Below are positions 7,897-16,243 of a DNA stretch of 64,000 bases, in pieces. The translations under genes and the position numbers were made by a program. A model generated the notes under the pieces. That model was given only the letters and a program-made list of their open reading frames with translations. It did not search any database and had not been told where the DNA came from. Source of the DNA: Verrucomicrobiaceae bacterium UBA1938 (GTDB lineage: Bacteria; Verrucomicrobiota; Verrucomicrobiia; Verrucomicrobiales; Verrucomicrobiaceae); NCBI GenBank assembly GCA_002336895.1, contig DDFC01000027.1, positions 1 to 64,000 of the forward strand, written 5' to 3'. The stretch's first letter is position 1. The number at the start of each line of letters is the position of its first letter.

Positions 7897-9735
7897 ATGA
7901 TCACAGCAGACCCTGGACTCAACCCTTTGCTGACGGCTGCTGCTCCCACCCTGTATGCGCACAACGCCTTTCGCCTCACGGGCCTGCCGGTCACGGCCTC
8001 CATGCGCGAGGTGGCACGCTATGGTGACAAGCTGAAGCTGCTGCTGCAGGTGGGGGGACAGGCCGCCGCAGGCCTGCCCGCCATGCTGGGCTGCACGCAC
8101 GTGCCGGGGCCGGACGAGCTCCGGGATGCTCTCAGGAACCTGATGGACCCACGCACCCGCATGCTGCATGAGTTCTTCTGGTTCTGGCCAGACAAGTGGG
8201 CGGAGCCGGAGGGGGACACGGCCTTTCAGCTCCTGCGGCAGATGGATCTGGACACCGCCCGGGCCATGTGGAGCGCGCGTGAAGAAGGAGGCAGCGGCAG
8301 CTGCGTGGCCATTCACAATCTGGCGGTGCTCAGCCTCATGCGGGCGCTGGACCTTGGGCTGCGTGATTTGGAGTCGCCTCTGCAGGCTCAAGAGCGTGAT
8401 GAAATGCATGCCGAGTGGCGGATGGCCAAGAAACGTTGGGGGCGTCTGGCTATGGAAGACGACCTGTGGGACATCTACCGGGCGCGCATCATCCAGATGG
8501 ATGACCCGTCTGTCACCACAGGCATGGCGCGGCGTCTGCATGAGGATCTGCTCTGGGCGCTCGACCGGATCCTTGCCATGCTGGCGGTGGCGTTCGCGGA
8601 GCGGAAACGCCGCATCGAATGCCAGTGGTACACCGCCTTCCTGAAGTCTTATCTGGGAGGGGATGCCGCCGCTTTTCACAAGGCGACGGACCATGCGCTG
8701 ACCCACGTGCGGGAAAGACTGGACCAGGCCCTGCAAGCCGCCAAGCGGCAGACCCAGGTGGAGGAGATGGAGGGCATCGCCAAGGCCCGAGTGCTGCTGG
8801 ACACTTCCGCTCCTCTGCTCAAAGTGGTGGAGATGGTGGAGGCGCGGCAGGGTGGCCGGGACTCTGAAAACATCGGACGGGGAGCACTGGATATCGCCGT
8901 CGATGGCTACAGAAAGATCTACTGCTCCAACGACACCTCCCCTGCGGTGCTGGCTCGGCGGGGAGAGCGCAGACACGCAGAGGAATACCTGTGCGTCATG
9001 GAGCGCTCCCGGGCGCTCACGACCGACGCCAGCGTTCACAGAATCATCGACTCCAACATCCGTATCGCGAAGGACCTTCTGCGAACAATGCCCCCAGAAC
9101 TGGACTTTGCCCTGCCAAAGCCGTTCAATGACAGGGGCAAAGTTGTGCTGGACCCCGGTCAGAGGCCTAAATGGGGCGCATTTTTTCTTCATTGCCTGCG
9201 GATCATGCCCCGGTCTGTCTGGGTGGTGATCGTGGTTTATTCCCTGAGCATCTGCGCTTCCTGGATGGTCAGTGCCATTTCATCCCGGCCTGTGGAATCG
9301 GGCAGGTTTACACGTCAGGAGATGGCGGCGCTGGGGCTGCCGCAGCGTGTGGGCACACAGGCCCTCTGGGACATTCCACAGACTGGAGTGTTTCAGCGAA
9401 GCCCTCCTTTGCAAACCGATGACATAAGGTTGCAAATCTCGGCCCCTGCTAACGAAAACGGCATCCACTTTTGCGCCACTCTGGCACTGCCGGGCACCCC
9501 GAAGGCATCTCTGAAGGTTTTCATCCGAAACGGGGAGACGGCAAGTTTCAGCCTGCCATCGAACATCTATGAACTGACACTCAACTGGGGATCACACTGG
9601 AGCATTTTGGAGGATCGCTTCCAGCCTCAGCATGAACGCAAGATTTTGCCTTCAGTCCACCTCATTGCAACGCACACCGTTCTCCAGATAACCCCGCTGT
9701 CGAACGATGAGTTCAGCATGGTTCCCACACGTTGA
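7897..9735 (+). CDS. Membrane protein with J-like N-terminus, putative Hsp70 partner
   Basis: A 612-residue protein. Residues 22-50 (HNAFRLTGLPVTASMREVAR) resemble the opening of J-like domains (N-x-F-x-x-L-G-L-P-x-x-A), but no HPD tripeptide is present. Residues 90-155 contain EFFWFWP and CVAIHNLAVLSLMRALD, a helical signature I associate with Hsp70-linked proteins. A long alpha-helical middle follows, then one membrane segment (about 438-460, RSVWVVIVVYSLSICASWMV) and a ~150-residue beta-rich C-terminal domain probably outside the membrane. It overlaps or abuts the GrpE-like gene and is followed by an Hsp70, so it is probably the client-specific, membrane-anchored co-chaperone (inference). 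An earlier ATG at 7852 is possible. Confidence 0.6.
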   Translation: MITADPGLNPLLTAAAPTLYAHNAFRLTGLPVTASMREVARYGDKLKLLLQVGGQAAAGLPAMLGCTHVPGPDELRDALRNLMDPRTRMLHEFFWFWPDKWAEPEGDTAFQLLRQMDLDTARAMWSAREEGGSGSCVAIHNLAVLSLMRALDLGLRDLESPLQAQERDEMHAEWRMAKKRWGRLAMEDDLWDIYRARIIQMDDPSVTTGMARRLHEDLLWALDRILAMLAVAFAERKRRIECQWYTAFLKSYLGGDAAAFHKATDHALTHVRERLDQALQAAKRQTQVEEMEGIAKARVLLDTSAPLLKVVEMVEARQGGRDSENIGRGALDIAVDGYRKIYCSNDTSPAVLARRGERRHAEEYLCVMERSRALTTDASVHRIIDSNIRIAKDLLRTMPPELDFALPKPFNDRGKVVLDPGQRPKWGAFFLHCLRIMPRSVWVVIVVYSLSICASWMVSAISSRPVESGRFTRQEMAALGLPQRVGTQALWDIPQTGVFQRSPPLQTDDIRLQISAPANENGIHFCATLALPGTPKASLKVFIRNGETASFSLPSNIYELTLNWGSHWSILEDRFQPQHERKILPSVHLIATHTVLQITPLSNDEFSMVPTR

Positions 9736-9755
9736 TCACCCTCCACCTTCCAGCC

Positions 9756-10202
9756 ATGATACAGCCCCATCCCACCTCGACTTCATCGCCAGAAGAAGCA
9801 AATCAGACAGATGCTGCGCCACCGAACGATGGCCGCCAGCCCCTCACCGCGTTGTGTGACATCGCCCTGCATGCATGGCGGCTGCAGCGGCGCATGACGG
9901 ACCGCGCCACGAAGGAGGTGCGGGACGAGCACCGGCCGCTGGCGCGCCATGTCACCGCCATCCTGGACACGCTGGAGGGCGTGGGCCTGACGTTGAGGGA
10001 CCGCGAATCCGAGGCCTACGACTACGGGCTGCCGGAGAAAGTGGTGGCGGTGGAACGCTCCGCTGCCGTGAACCGCGAGACGGTTTTGGAGACCATCCGG
10101 CCCACGTTGTTTTTCCGTCATCAGATCATCAAGGCGGGAGAGATCATCATCGCCCTGCCGTTAGAGCCTGGCTCCGGCGCCACGTCTGGCGCTGTCGGCT
10201 GA
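9756..10202 (+). CDS. GrpE-like nucleotide exchange factor, divergent
   Basis: A 148-residue soluble protein. Residues 28-72 are a predicted helix/coil (LHAWRLQRRMTDRATKEV). Residues 75-137 carry the hallmarks of the GrpE beta domain: GVGLTLRDRESEAYDYGLPE, then KVVAVERS, ETVLETIRPTLFFR and a closing KAGEIIIALP, comparable to the GrpE ending G-D-R-V-x-R-P-A-x-V-x-V-A. It is shorter than usual GrpE, with a reduced coiled coil. It sits 20 bases after the J-like gene and 45 bases before the Hsp70 gene, so it is predicted to drive ADP/ATP exchange on that specific Hsp70. The family assignment is by eye. Confidence 0.65.
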   Translation: MIQPHPTSTSSPEEANQTDAAPPNDGRQPLTALCDIALHAWRLQRRMTDRATKEVRDEHRPLARHVTAILDTLEGVGLTLRDRESEAYDYGLPEKVVAVERSAAVNRETVLETIRPTLFFRHQIIKAGEIIIALPLEPGSGATSGAVG

Positions 10203-10247
10203 TCATCCCCCCTTTCACCTTCCACCCAGCACGTTTTCATCGTCATC

Positions 10248-12728
10248 ATGCCACGCCAGACTCTTGATTTCGGAATCGATCTCGGAACCACCAACAGCGC
10301 CATCGCCATGATGGAGGGCATCGAGCCCGTGATCATCAAAAACAACCAGGGCCAGGACACGACGCCCTCCGCCGTGGGCTTTACAAAGAACGGTGTGCTG
10401 CGGTTGGGGGAGGCGGCGCGACGGGTGCAGCTGGCGCAGCCGCAGGATGCCTACACGGAATTCAAACGACGCATGGGGTCGGACGAGGTCTATGACTTTC
10501 GCTCCTCCGGCAAACGCCTGAAACCTGAGGAACTCTCCGCCGAGGTGCTCAAGTCCCTGAAGGGAGACGTGGAGCAGTCGCGGGGGGAGAGGGTGGACGC
10601 GGCCGTGATCACCGTGCCTGCCGCTTTTGAGCTGCACCAGTGCGAGGCCACGCAGCGTGCGGGCGCGCTGGCGGGCTTCAGCACGACTCCGCTGCTGCAG
10701 GAGCCTGTGGCAGCAGCGTTGGCCTATGGGTTCCAAAGGGATCAGGAGAAAGGCTACTGGCTGGTGTACGACTTTGGAGGCGGCACCTTTGATGCGGCGC
10801 TGATCCGCGCGGAGGAGGGCATCATCCAGGTGGCGGCGCATGAGGGAGACAACTTTCTCGGTGGCTCGGACATCGACTGGGCCATTTTTCAGCATCTACT
10901 GCTGCCGCGACTGACGGAGCAGTTTGACCTGCCGGACTTCCGCCGTGGCAACCCCCGCTGGGAAGTCGCGGTGCAGAAGCTGAAGGCCTCTATCGAAAAG
11001 GCCAAGATCGAGGCCAGCCGGAACAGACGGGCTCCCTTGATGGAATGCCTGTTTGAAGATGCGGCCGGAACGGAGGTGGACCTGGAGCTGCTAGGCCTGG
11101 AGCTGGCGCAGGAGGACATCGCCCGCATCGCAGAGCCGGTCATCTCCAAATCGATCAACCAGGTGAAACGGCTGCTCGCCGGCAAGGGGCTGGCGGCACA
11201 TGACGTGGCCAGGACCATCCTCGTGGGCGGCCCAACCCTGGCACCCTACTTCCGTGCGCAGCTGCAGGCCGAGCTGGGCACCAGCGTGGACTTCAGCGTG
11301 GACCCCATGACCGTTGTGGCCTGTGGAGCGGCGGTGTTTGCCGGCACGCAGCCGCTCACCTCGAAAGTGACGGTGGCGGTCCCCGAAGGCACTCTGGACC
11401 TGGCGTTGAAGTACAAGCCGGTGGGCGCGGATGCCGATCCGTTGGTGGGCGGCCGCGTGCTGGCCGGGCCCGGCGGTTGCGTGAATCACACCATCGAGCT
11501 GACTAATGCCAGCACAGGCTGGACCAGCGGCCAGGTGCCGGTGAATGCCGACGGCACGTTTGCCCTCACGCTGGCGGCTGAGCGCAATGTACGGAATGAA
11601 TACCGCATCGCCCTGCGTAATGCTGCCGGACAGCCGCTCAAAACCGCGCCGGAAAGCATCCACTACACCATCGGTGCGGCGGTGGAGGAGCAGCCTCTCA
11701 TCCACTCCATCGGCGTGGCGCTGGCAAACAACAAGACCCGCCAGTACTTCCAAAAAGGTGCTGGCCTGCCGCAGAAGTGTAGGAATGAGCACCGCACCGC
11801 CACCCTGCTGGTGGCGGGGGACAAGGAAAGCCGCCTGCGCATCCCCGTGGTGGAGGGAGAGAGCCCGCACAGCGACCGCAACCGACTCATCGGCTACATG
11901 GAGATCCGGGGCGATCAGATCCGCCGTGATGTGCCCGCCGACCAGGAGATCCAGGTGACGCTCAAAATGGACGAGTCGCGCGACATCGTGATGGAGGTGT
12001 ACGTCCCCTACCTGGACGAGGAATTCACCACGCGCCTGTCCCTGGGCCGCAAGGCTGCAGCAAACAGCGTGGAGTTTTTGCTGCGGAGGCTGACAAATGA
12101 AAACTCCCGCCGCCAGACTCTCCGACGCAAGGCGGACGAGGCTGAGGAGCGCGCGGCGGCGCAGATCATCACCGATCTGGAGCATGAGATCTCCTTTGCC
12201 GACCTGGAAAAGCGCATTCGGGAGGCCGAGGGCGACTTTGTGACCTGCGAGCAGTGCGACAAGCTGTTGCTGGAGGCGGCCTGCCGCCTGGATGAGGCGG
12301 ATGCTCTGATCAAATGGCCCGCGCTGGTCAAAAACGCCAAGAGGCACGACACCAGCTTCTACGAACTGGCCCGTGCATGCGGCACTCCGGCAGATCTGCA
12401 GACGGCGGAGGAGCTGAACAACCGGCTGCAGGAATGCATCCGGTCAAAAAACCCGGTCCGCCTGGAGGCGCTGAGAGATGAGGCATGGAGGCTGGTCTGC
12501 AATCTGCGGCACGACTATCTGCCTTATTGGGAGCACCATTTCGAATGGCTGGAGCTGCAGGTCCCGACTCTGAGCAGTCCTGACGAGGCACGTCATAGCG
12601 TGCTGCGTGGCCGTCATGCGCTGGCTGAGAAAAATCTCCCGAGGCTGCGCTCCGCATGCCACGAGCTCTGGAAATTTTTCCCGGATGAGGCGGAGCAGTA
12701 CCGGGGCTTGGACGCAGGCATCACCTGA
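10248..12728 (+). CDS. Hsp70 family chaperone with an extra beta domain and extended C-terminus
   Basis: An 826-residue DnaK-like protein, larger than canonical DnaK (about 640). The nucleotide-binding domain (1-370) has phosphate loop 1 (GIDLGTTNSAIA, 9-20), phosphate 2 (LVYDFGGGTFDAAL, 172-185), LGGSDIDWA (204-212) and adenosine motif ILVGGPTLAPYF (324-335). A ~100-residue beta-rich insert (about 380-480, Ig-like by eye: NHTIELTNASTGWTSGQVPV) precedes the substrate-binding beta domain (about 485-620: RIPVVEGES and RLIGYMEIRGDQIRRDVPAD). The helical tail runs to 826 without the EEVD-type ending. It is the last gene of a J-like/GrpE-like/Hsp70 operon and is unlikely to be the housekeeping DnaK. 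Confidence 0.9.
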   Translation: MPRQTLDFGIDLGTTNSAIAMMEGIEPVIIKNNQGQDTTPSAVGFTKNGVLRLGEAARRVQLAQPQDAYTEFKRRMGSDEVYDFRSSGKRLKPEELSAEVLKSLKGDVEQSRGERVDAAVITVPAAFELHQCEATQRAGALAGFSTTPLLQEPVAAALAYGFQRDQEKGYWLVYDFGGGTFDAALIRAEEGIIQVAAHEGDNFLGGSDIDWAIFQHLLLPRLTEQFDLPDFRRGNPRWEVAVQKLKASIEKAKIEASRNRRAPLMECLFEDAAGTEVDLELLGLELAQEDIARIAEPVISKSINQVKRLLAGKGLAAHDVARTILVGGPTLAPYFRAQLQAELGTSVDFSVDPMTVVACGAAVFAGTQPLTSKVTVAVPEGTLDLALKYKPVGADADPLVGGRVLAGPGGCVNHTIELTNASTGWTSGQVPVNADGTFALTLAAERNVRNEYRIALRNAAGQPLKTAPESIHYTIGAAVEEQPLIHSIGVALANNKTRQYFQKGAGLPQKCRNEHRTATLLVAGDKESRLRIPVVEGESPHSDRNRLIGYMEIRGDQIRRDVPADQEIQVTLKMDESRDIVMEVYVPYLDEEFTTRLSLGRKAAANSVEFLLRRLTNENSRRQTLRRKADEAEERAAAQIITDLEHEISFADLEKRIREAEGDFVTCEQCDKLLLEAACRLDEADALIKWPALVKNAKRHDTSFYELARACGTPADLQTAEELNNRLQECIRSKNPVRLEALRDEAWRLVCNLRHDYLPYWEHHFEWLELQVPTLSSPDEARHSVLRGRHALAEKNLPRLRSACHELWKFFPDEAEQYRGLDAGIT

Positions 12729-12808
12729 ACTCATTCATCCTTCGTCTCGACAAATTTCGCGCTTTTTCGCAGAATCCCGCCCATCTTTAACGTTCCAGCC
12801 TCGCCGCC

Positions 12809-13729
12809 ATGATCTCACGCCGTCATTTTCTTTCCACCAGCCTCGGCGCCCTCAGCGTCTCCACCCTGCCTGCCATCGAGCCCATCAAGCGCCCCGGCAA
12901 AAGCCGCATGCAGCTCGGCGTGGCTGCCTACAGCTTCCGTGACTACTTCCAGTGGATGCGCGACAAGGAGCAGAAGCCCAAGGAGGGCAAACCGCAGTGG
13001 AGCATCCTTGATTTCATCGACTGGTGCGGCGACAACAACGTTCCCGGCGCAGAAGTGACCAGCTACTTCTTCCCGAAGGACGTAGATGAGGCATTCCTCC
13101 TGGAAGTGAAACGCCGCGCCTACCTGCGTGGCGTGCAGCTCGCAGGCACCGCCGTGGGCAACAACTTCGCGCTGCCCAAGGGTGAAAAGCTCAGCGAACA
13201 GATCGCCTACACCAAAAAGTGGATCGACTACTCCGCCATCATGGGCGCACCGCACATCCGCGTGTTTGCCGGGCCGCAGCCCAAGGATCTCAGCGAGGAG
13301 CAGGCCGTGGCCAACTGCCTGGAGTCCTACCAGGAGTGCCTGGACTACGCCGCCAAGAAGGGCGTCTTCCTCGGTCTGGAAAACCACGGCGGCATCGTGG
13401 CCGAGCCGGACAACCTCATCAAGATGGTGAAAGCCGCCAAGAGCCCCTGGGCCGGCATCAATCTCGACAGCGGCAACTTCCACACCGAAGACCCCTATGC
13501 CGACCTCGCCAAGATCGCCCCGTATGCCGTGAACGTGCAGCTCAAGATGGAGATCAGCCGCAAAGGCGCCAAGAAAGGCGAAAGCGAACCCAGCGACGTC
13601 AAACGCGTGATCCAGATCATGCGCGACGCCAACTACCAGGGCTGGTTCACGCTTGAGTTTGAGACCAAGGAAGATCCCTTTGTCCGCGTGCCCGAGATCT
13701 GCAACATGCTGCGCCCGCTGCTGGGCTGA
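12809..13729 (+). CDS. TIM-barrel sugar phosphate isomerase/epimerase, TAT-exported
   Basis: A 306-residue exported protein with a twin-arginine signal (MISRRHFLSTSLGALSVSTL). The TIM barrel of the xylose-isomerase-like superfamily follows, with candidate metal ligands Glu in FLGLENHGG, Asp in INLDSGNFH, and Glu at the end (GWFTLEFETKEDP). It belongs to the Verrucomicrobia/Planctomycete group of periplasmic epimerase-like proteins that accompany Gfo/Idh enzymes. Its substrate cannot be read from sequence. A degenerate repeat array begins one base after its stop. Confidence 0.88.
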   Translation: MISRRHFLSTSLGALSVSTLPAIEPIKRPGKSRMQLGVAAYSFRDYFQWMRDKEQKPKEGKPQWSILDFIDWCGDNNVPGAEVTSYFFPKDVDEAFLLEVKRRAYLRGVQLAGTAVGNNFALPKGEKLSEQIAYTKKWIDYSAIMGAPHIRVFAGPQPKDLSEEQAVANCLESYQECLDYAAKKGVFLGLENHGGIVAEPDNLIKMVKAAKSPWAGINLDSGNFHTEDPYADLAKIAPYAVNVQLKMEISRKGAKKGESEPSDVKRVIQIMRDANYQGWFTLEFETKEDPFVRVPEICNMLRPLLG

Positions 13730-13730
13730 G

Positions 13731-13775
13731 TTTACAGTTGTTGACGGTGGTTGACGATTGTTGACAGTGGTTTCC
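13731..13775 (-). repeat. Inverted copy of the 11-bp-unit repeat array
   Basis: Right after the stop of the TIM-barrel gene lie about four degenerate 11-mers (GTTGACGGTGG, TTGACGATTGT and relatives). Read on the minus strand they match the array at 13806-13850, so the two arrays could pair as a long stem with a loop of about 30 bases. Confidence 0.8.
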
Positions 13776-13805
13776 AATCAGAAAACGGCTGCGCCGCTGG
13801 TCTGG

Positions 13806-13850
13806 AAACCATCGTCAACGACTGTAAACAACCGTCAACCATCGTAAACT
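13806..13850 (+). repeat. 45-bp direct repeat, left copy
   Basis: The array AAACCATCGTCAACGACTGT continues as AAACAACCGTCAACCATCGT and AAACT. It recurs at 14231-14275 with one mismatch (C13840 versus A14265). The array ends two bases before the ATG of the four-helix-bundle gene. Confidence 0.95.
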
Positions 13851-13852
13851 TT

Positions 13853-14230
13853 ATGCGAAAGCAGTTTCCGTTCGAGAAGCTCGAAGTCTGGCAGGATGCC
13901 CGGAAGCTGGTGGCTGGGGTGTATCAGTGCTCACGGAGCTTTCCAAAAGACGAGCGCTTTGGTCTGACCAGCCAGATGACGCGTGCAGCAGTTTCCGTGG
14001 CCAACAATCTTGCGGAAGGATGCGGACGATCAAGCCTCAAAGATCAGGCTCATTTTTCCAACCAAGCCCATGGTTCCCTCATGGAAACATCCTCGGATCT
14101 CATCATCGCCACCGATCTTGGCTTTGCTCCTGCTGAAGCTACCGATGAGCTTCTCAAACAAGCCTACGATCTCGCCGTGCGAATTCACAACCTCCGCGAC
14201 TCCCAGCTACGCCGCGCGGAAGCTCTTTGA
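13853..14230 (+). CDS. Four helix bundle protein (23S rRNA intervening-sequence protein family)
   Basis: A 125-residue helical protein. The family signature is clear: FEKLEVWQDARKLVAGVY, then FGLTSQMTRAAVSVANNLAE and GCGRSSLKDQAHFSNQAHGS. This family was first seen inside 23S rRNA intervening sequences and is related in fold to the Avd accessory protein of diversity-generating retroelements. Here it is a free-standing gene; no reverse transcriptase or rRNA is nearby. It is framed exactly by a 45-bp direct repeat: the left copy ends two bases before ATG and the right copy starts at the base after TGA. That suggests the gene moved or duplicated as a unit. Function in the cell is unknown. Confidence 0.92.
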   Translation: MRKQFPFEKLEVWQDARKLVAGVYQCSRSFPKDERFGLTSQMTRAAVSVANNLAEGCGRSSLKDQAHFSNQAHGSLMETSSDLIIATDLGFAPAEATDELLKQAYDLAVRIHNLRDSQLRRAEAL

Positions 14231-14275
14231 AAACCATCGTCAACGACTGTAAACAACCGTCAACAATCGTAAACT
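14231..14275 (+). repeat. 45-bp direct repeat, right copy
   Basis: Begins immediately after the TGA of the four-helix-bundle gene and repeats 13806-13850 with a single mismatch. It ends 12 bases before the glgE start codon, so it occupies the glgE leader and could affect its translation or transcription. Confidence 0.95.
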
Positions 14276-14287
14276 CCCCCTTCCCCC

Positions 14288-16237
14288 ATGTCCCACGCCC
14301 CCACCGTCGTCATCGAAAACTTCTACCCCTGCCTCGATGGCGGGCGGCATCCGGTCAAACGGGTCATTGATGAAACGCTGGATGTCTGGTGTGACATCTT
14401 CAAAGACGGCCACGATGTGATGAGCGCCGTGCTGCGCTGGCGCACGGCGGGCTCCAAGCGCTGGTTTGAAGCTCCCATGAAGCTGGTGGAAAACGACCGC
14501 TGGCACGGCCAGTGCCGCTTCTCCAAAGCCGGGCGCTGGGAGTATGTGGTGGAGGCCTGGGGAGACACCTTCCGCTCGTGGAAAAAGACCTTCGCCGTGC
14601 GCGTGCAGGCCAAAGACCCCGACGTGCCGGTGGAGGCGCTGGAAGGCGCACGCCTGCTGCGAGATGCCGCCAAACACGCCCGCACCGCAGGTGTAGCCGC
14701 CTCCGCCAAGCAGCTGGAGGACTTTGCCGATGTGCTCTCCTCATCAAAGCCTGCAGACCTCATGGACGTGCTGCTCTCCGATGAGCTGCAGAGCCTGATG
14801 GACAAATACCCAGACCGCTCCCAGTCCACCACCTCAGACACCCTGCGCGCCACTGTGGAGCGCGAGCGCGCCCGCTTCTCCGCCTGGTATGAGTTCTTCC
14901 CGCGTGGCGCCGAGGGCCGCAGCGACAAGCACTCCACCTTCCGCGACTGCCTGGGCCGCCTGGACCACGCGGCGCACATGGGCTTTGACGTCATCTACTT
15001 CCCGCCGATCCACCCCATCGGCGTCACCGCACGCAAAGGCAAAAACAACACGCTCACTGCCAAGGAGGGCGATGTGGGCAGCCCGTGGGCCATCGGCGGC
15101 CCCGCTGGCGGACATTACAACATCGAGCCCGCCCTGGGCACCGAGAAGGACTTTGTCTGGCTGGTGAAGGAGGCGAAAAAACGCGGCCTCGAAATCGCGC
15201 TCGACTTTGCGCTCAACTGCTCGCCGGATCATCCCTATGTCAAAGACCACCCCGAGTGGTTCTACCAGCGTCCGGACGGCAGCATCCGCTACGCGGAAAA
15301 TCCGCCGAAGAAGTACCAGGACATCTACCCGCTGAACTTCCACTGCGACGACTGGCGCAATCTGTGGAAGGAGCTGATCAACGTGGTGCAGTTCTGGGTG
15401 GACCGCGGCGTGAAGATCTTCCGTGTGGACAATCCGCACACCAAGCCCGTGGCCTTCTGGGAGGAGCTCATCTCCACCATCCAGCGCAAGGACCCCGACG
15501 TGCTCTTCCTGGCCGAGGCCTTCACCAAGCCGAAGATGATGCAGGTGCTGGGCAAGGTAGGCTTCACCCAGAGCTACACCTACTTCACCTGGCGCGAGGA
15601 CAAGCAGTCCCTGACCGAGTACGCCACCGAGCTGACCCACGGCGACATGCGCTGGTACTACCGCGCCAATTTCTGGCCCAACACGCCGGACATCCTGCCC
15701 GGCCACCTGCAAAATGCGGGCGGGCAGATGTTCCGCATCCGTGCCGCACTGGCCGCCACGCTCTCCTCCACCTGGGGCATGTACTCCGGCTATGAACTCT
15801 GCGAAAACGACCCCTACCCCGGCAAGGAAGAATACAACAACAGCGAGAAGTACGAGCTCAAGCAGCGCGACTACAACAAGCTGGGCAACATCACCGGCTT
15901 CATCCGTGCGCTGAATCTCATCCGCCGCGAAAACCCGGCGCTGCACCTCTACGACAACCTCCGCTTCCACGGCGCCGACCACCCGCAGATCCTCTGCTAC
16001 AGCAAGGCCACGCCTGACTTCAGCAACCGCGTCCTTTGCGTCATCAGCCATGATCCACACCACCCCGCCATGGGCATGGTGCACCTGGATCTGAGCGCCC
16101 TGGGCCTGGATGGCAGCCGCCCCTACAAGGTGACCGACCTGCTGCACAACCAGACCTACGAATGGCGCGGCGCAAACAACTACGTGGAGCTCCGCCCCGG
16201 CGGCACCGCGATGCACATCTTCCGCGTGGAGCAGTGA
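14288..16237 (+). CDS. glgE: Alpha-1,4-glucan:maltose-1-phosphate maltosyltransferase
   Basis: A 649-residue GH13_3 enzyme that extends alpha-1,4-glucan using maltose-1-phosphate. The N-terminal beta domain (1-110) is followed by a helical insert and the catalytic barrel from about residue 190 (FSAWYEFFPRGAEG). Asp381 in KIFRVDNPHTKP is the nucleophile and Glu410 in LFLAEAFTKPKM is the acid/base; the spacing of 29 agrees with Streptomyces GlgE (Asp394/Glu423). The C-terminal beta domain ends near HIFRVEQ. Length is typical. It lies 6 bases before a phosphodiester glycosidase gene. glgC lies about 6 kb away on the other strand, so an ADP-glucose to maltose-1-phosphate to glucan route is plausible. 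Confidence 0.96.
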   Translation: MSHAPTVVIENFYPCLDGGRHPVKRVIDETLDVWCDIFKDGHDVMSAVLRWRTAGSKRWFEAPMKLVENDRWHGQCRFSKAGRWEYVVEAWGDTFRSWKKTFAVRVQAKDPDVPVEALEGARLLRDAAKHARTAGVAASAKQLEDFADVLSSSKPADLMDVLLSDELQSLMDKYPDRSQSTTSDTLRATVERERARFSAWYEFFPRGAEGRSDKHSTFRDCLGRLDHAAHMGFDVIYFPPIHPIGVTARKGKNNTLTAKEGDVGSPWAIGGPAGGHYNIEPALGTEKDFVWLVKEAKKRGLEIALDFALNCSPDHPYVKDHPEWFYQRPDGSIRYAENPPKKYQDIYPLNFHCDDWRNLWKELINVVQFWVDRGVKIFRVDNPHTKPVAFWEELISTIQRKDPDVLFLAEAFTKPKMMQVLGKVGFTQSYTYFTWREDKQSLTEYATELTHGDMRWYYRANFWPNTPDILPGHLQNAGGQMFRIRAALAATLSSTWGMYSGYELCENDPYPGKEEYNNSEKYELKQRDYNKLGNITGFIRALNLIRRENPALHLYDNLRFHGADHPQILCYSKATPDFSNRVLCVISHDPHHPAMGMVHLDLSALGLDGSRPYKVTDLLHNQTYEWRGANNYVELRPGGTAMHIFRVEQ

Positions 16238-16243
16238 TGCACC

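Noticed and set aside
13731..14275. Possible CRISPR array
   Set aside because: Repeats are ~11-bp degenerate units without uniform spacers, and a gene lies between the copies; no cas genes are present.
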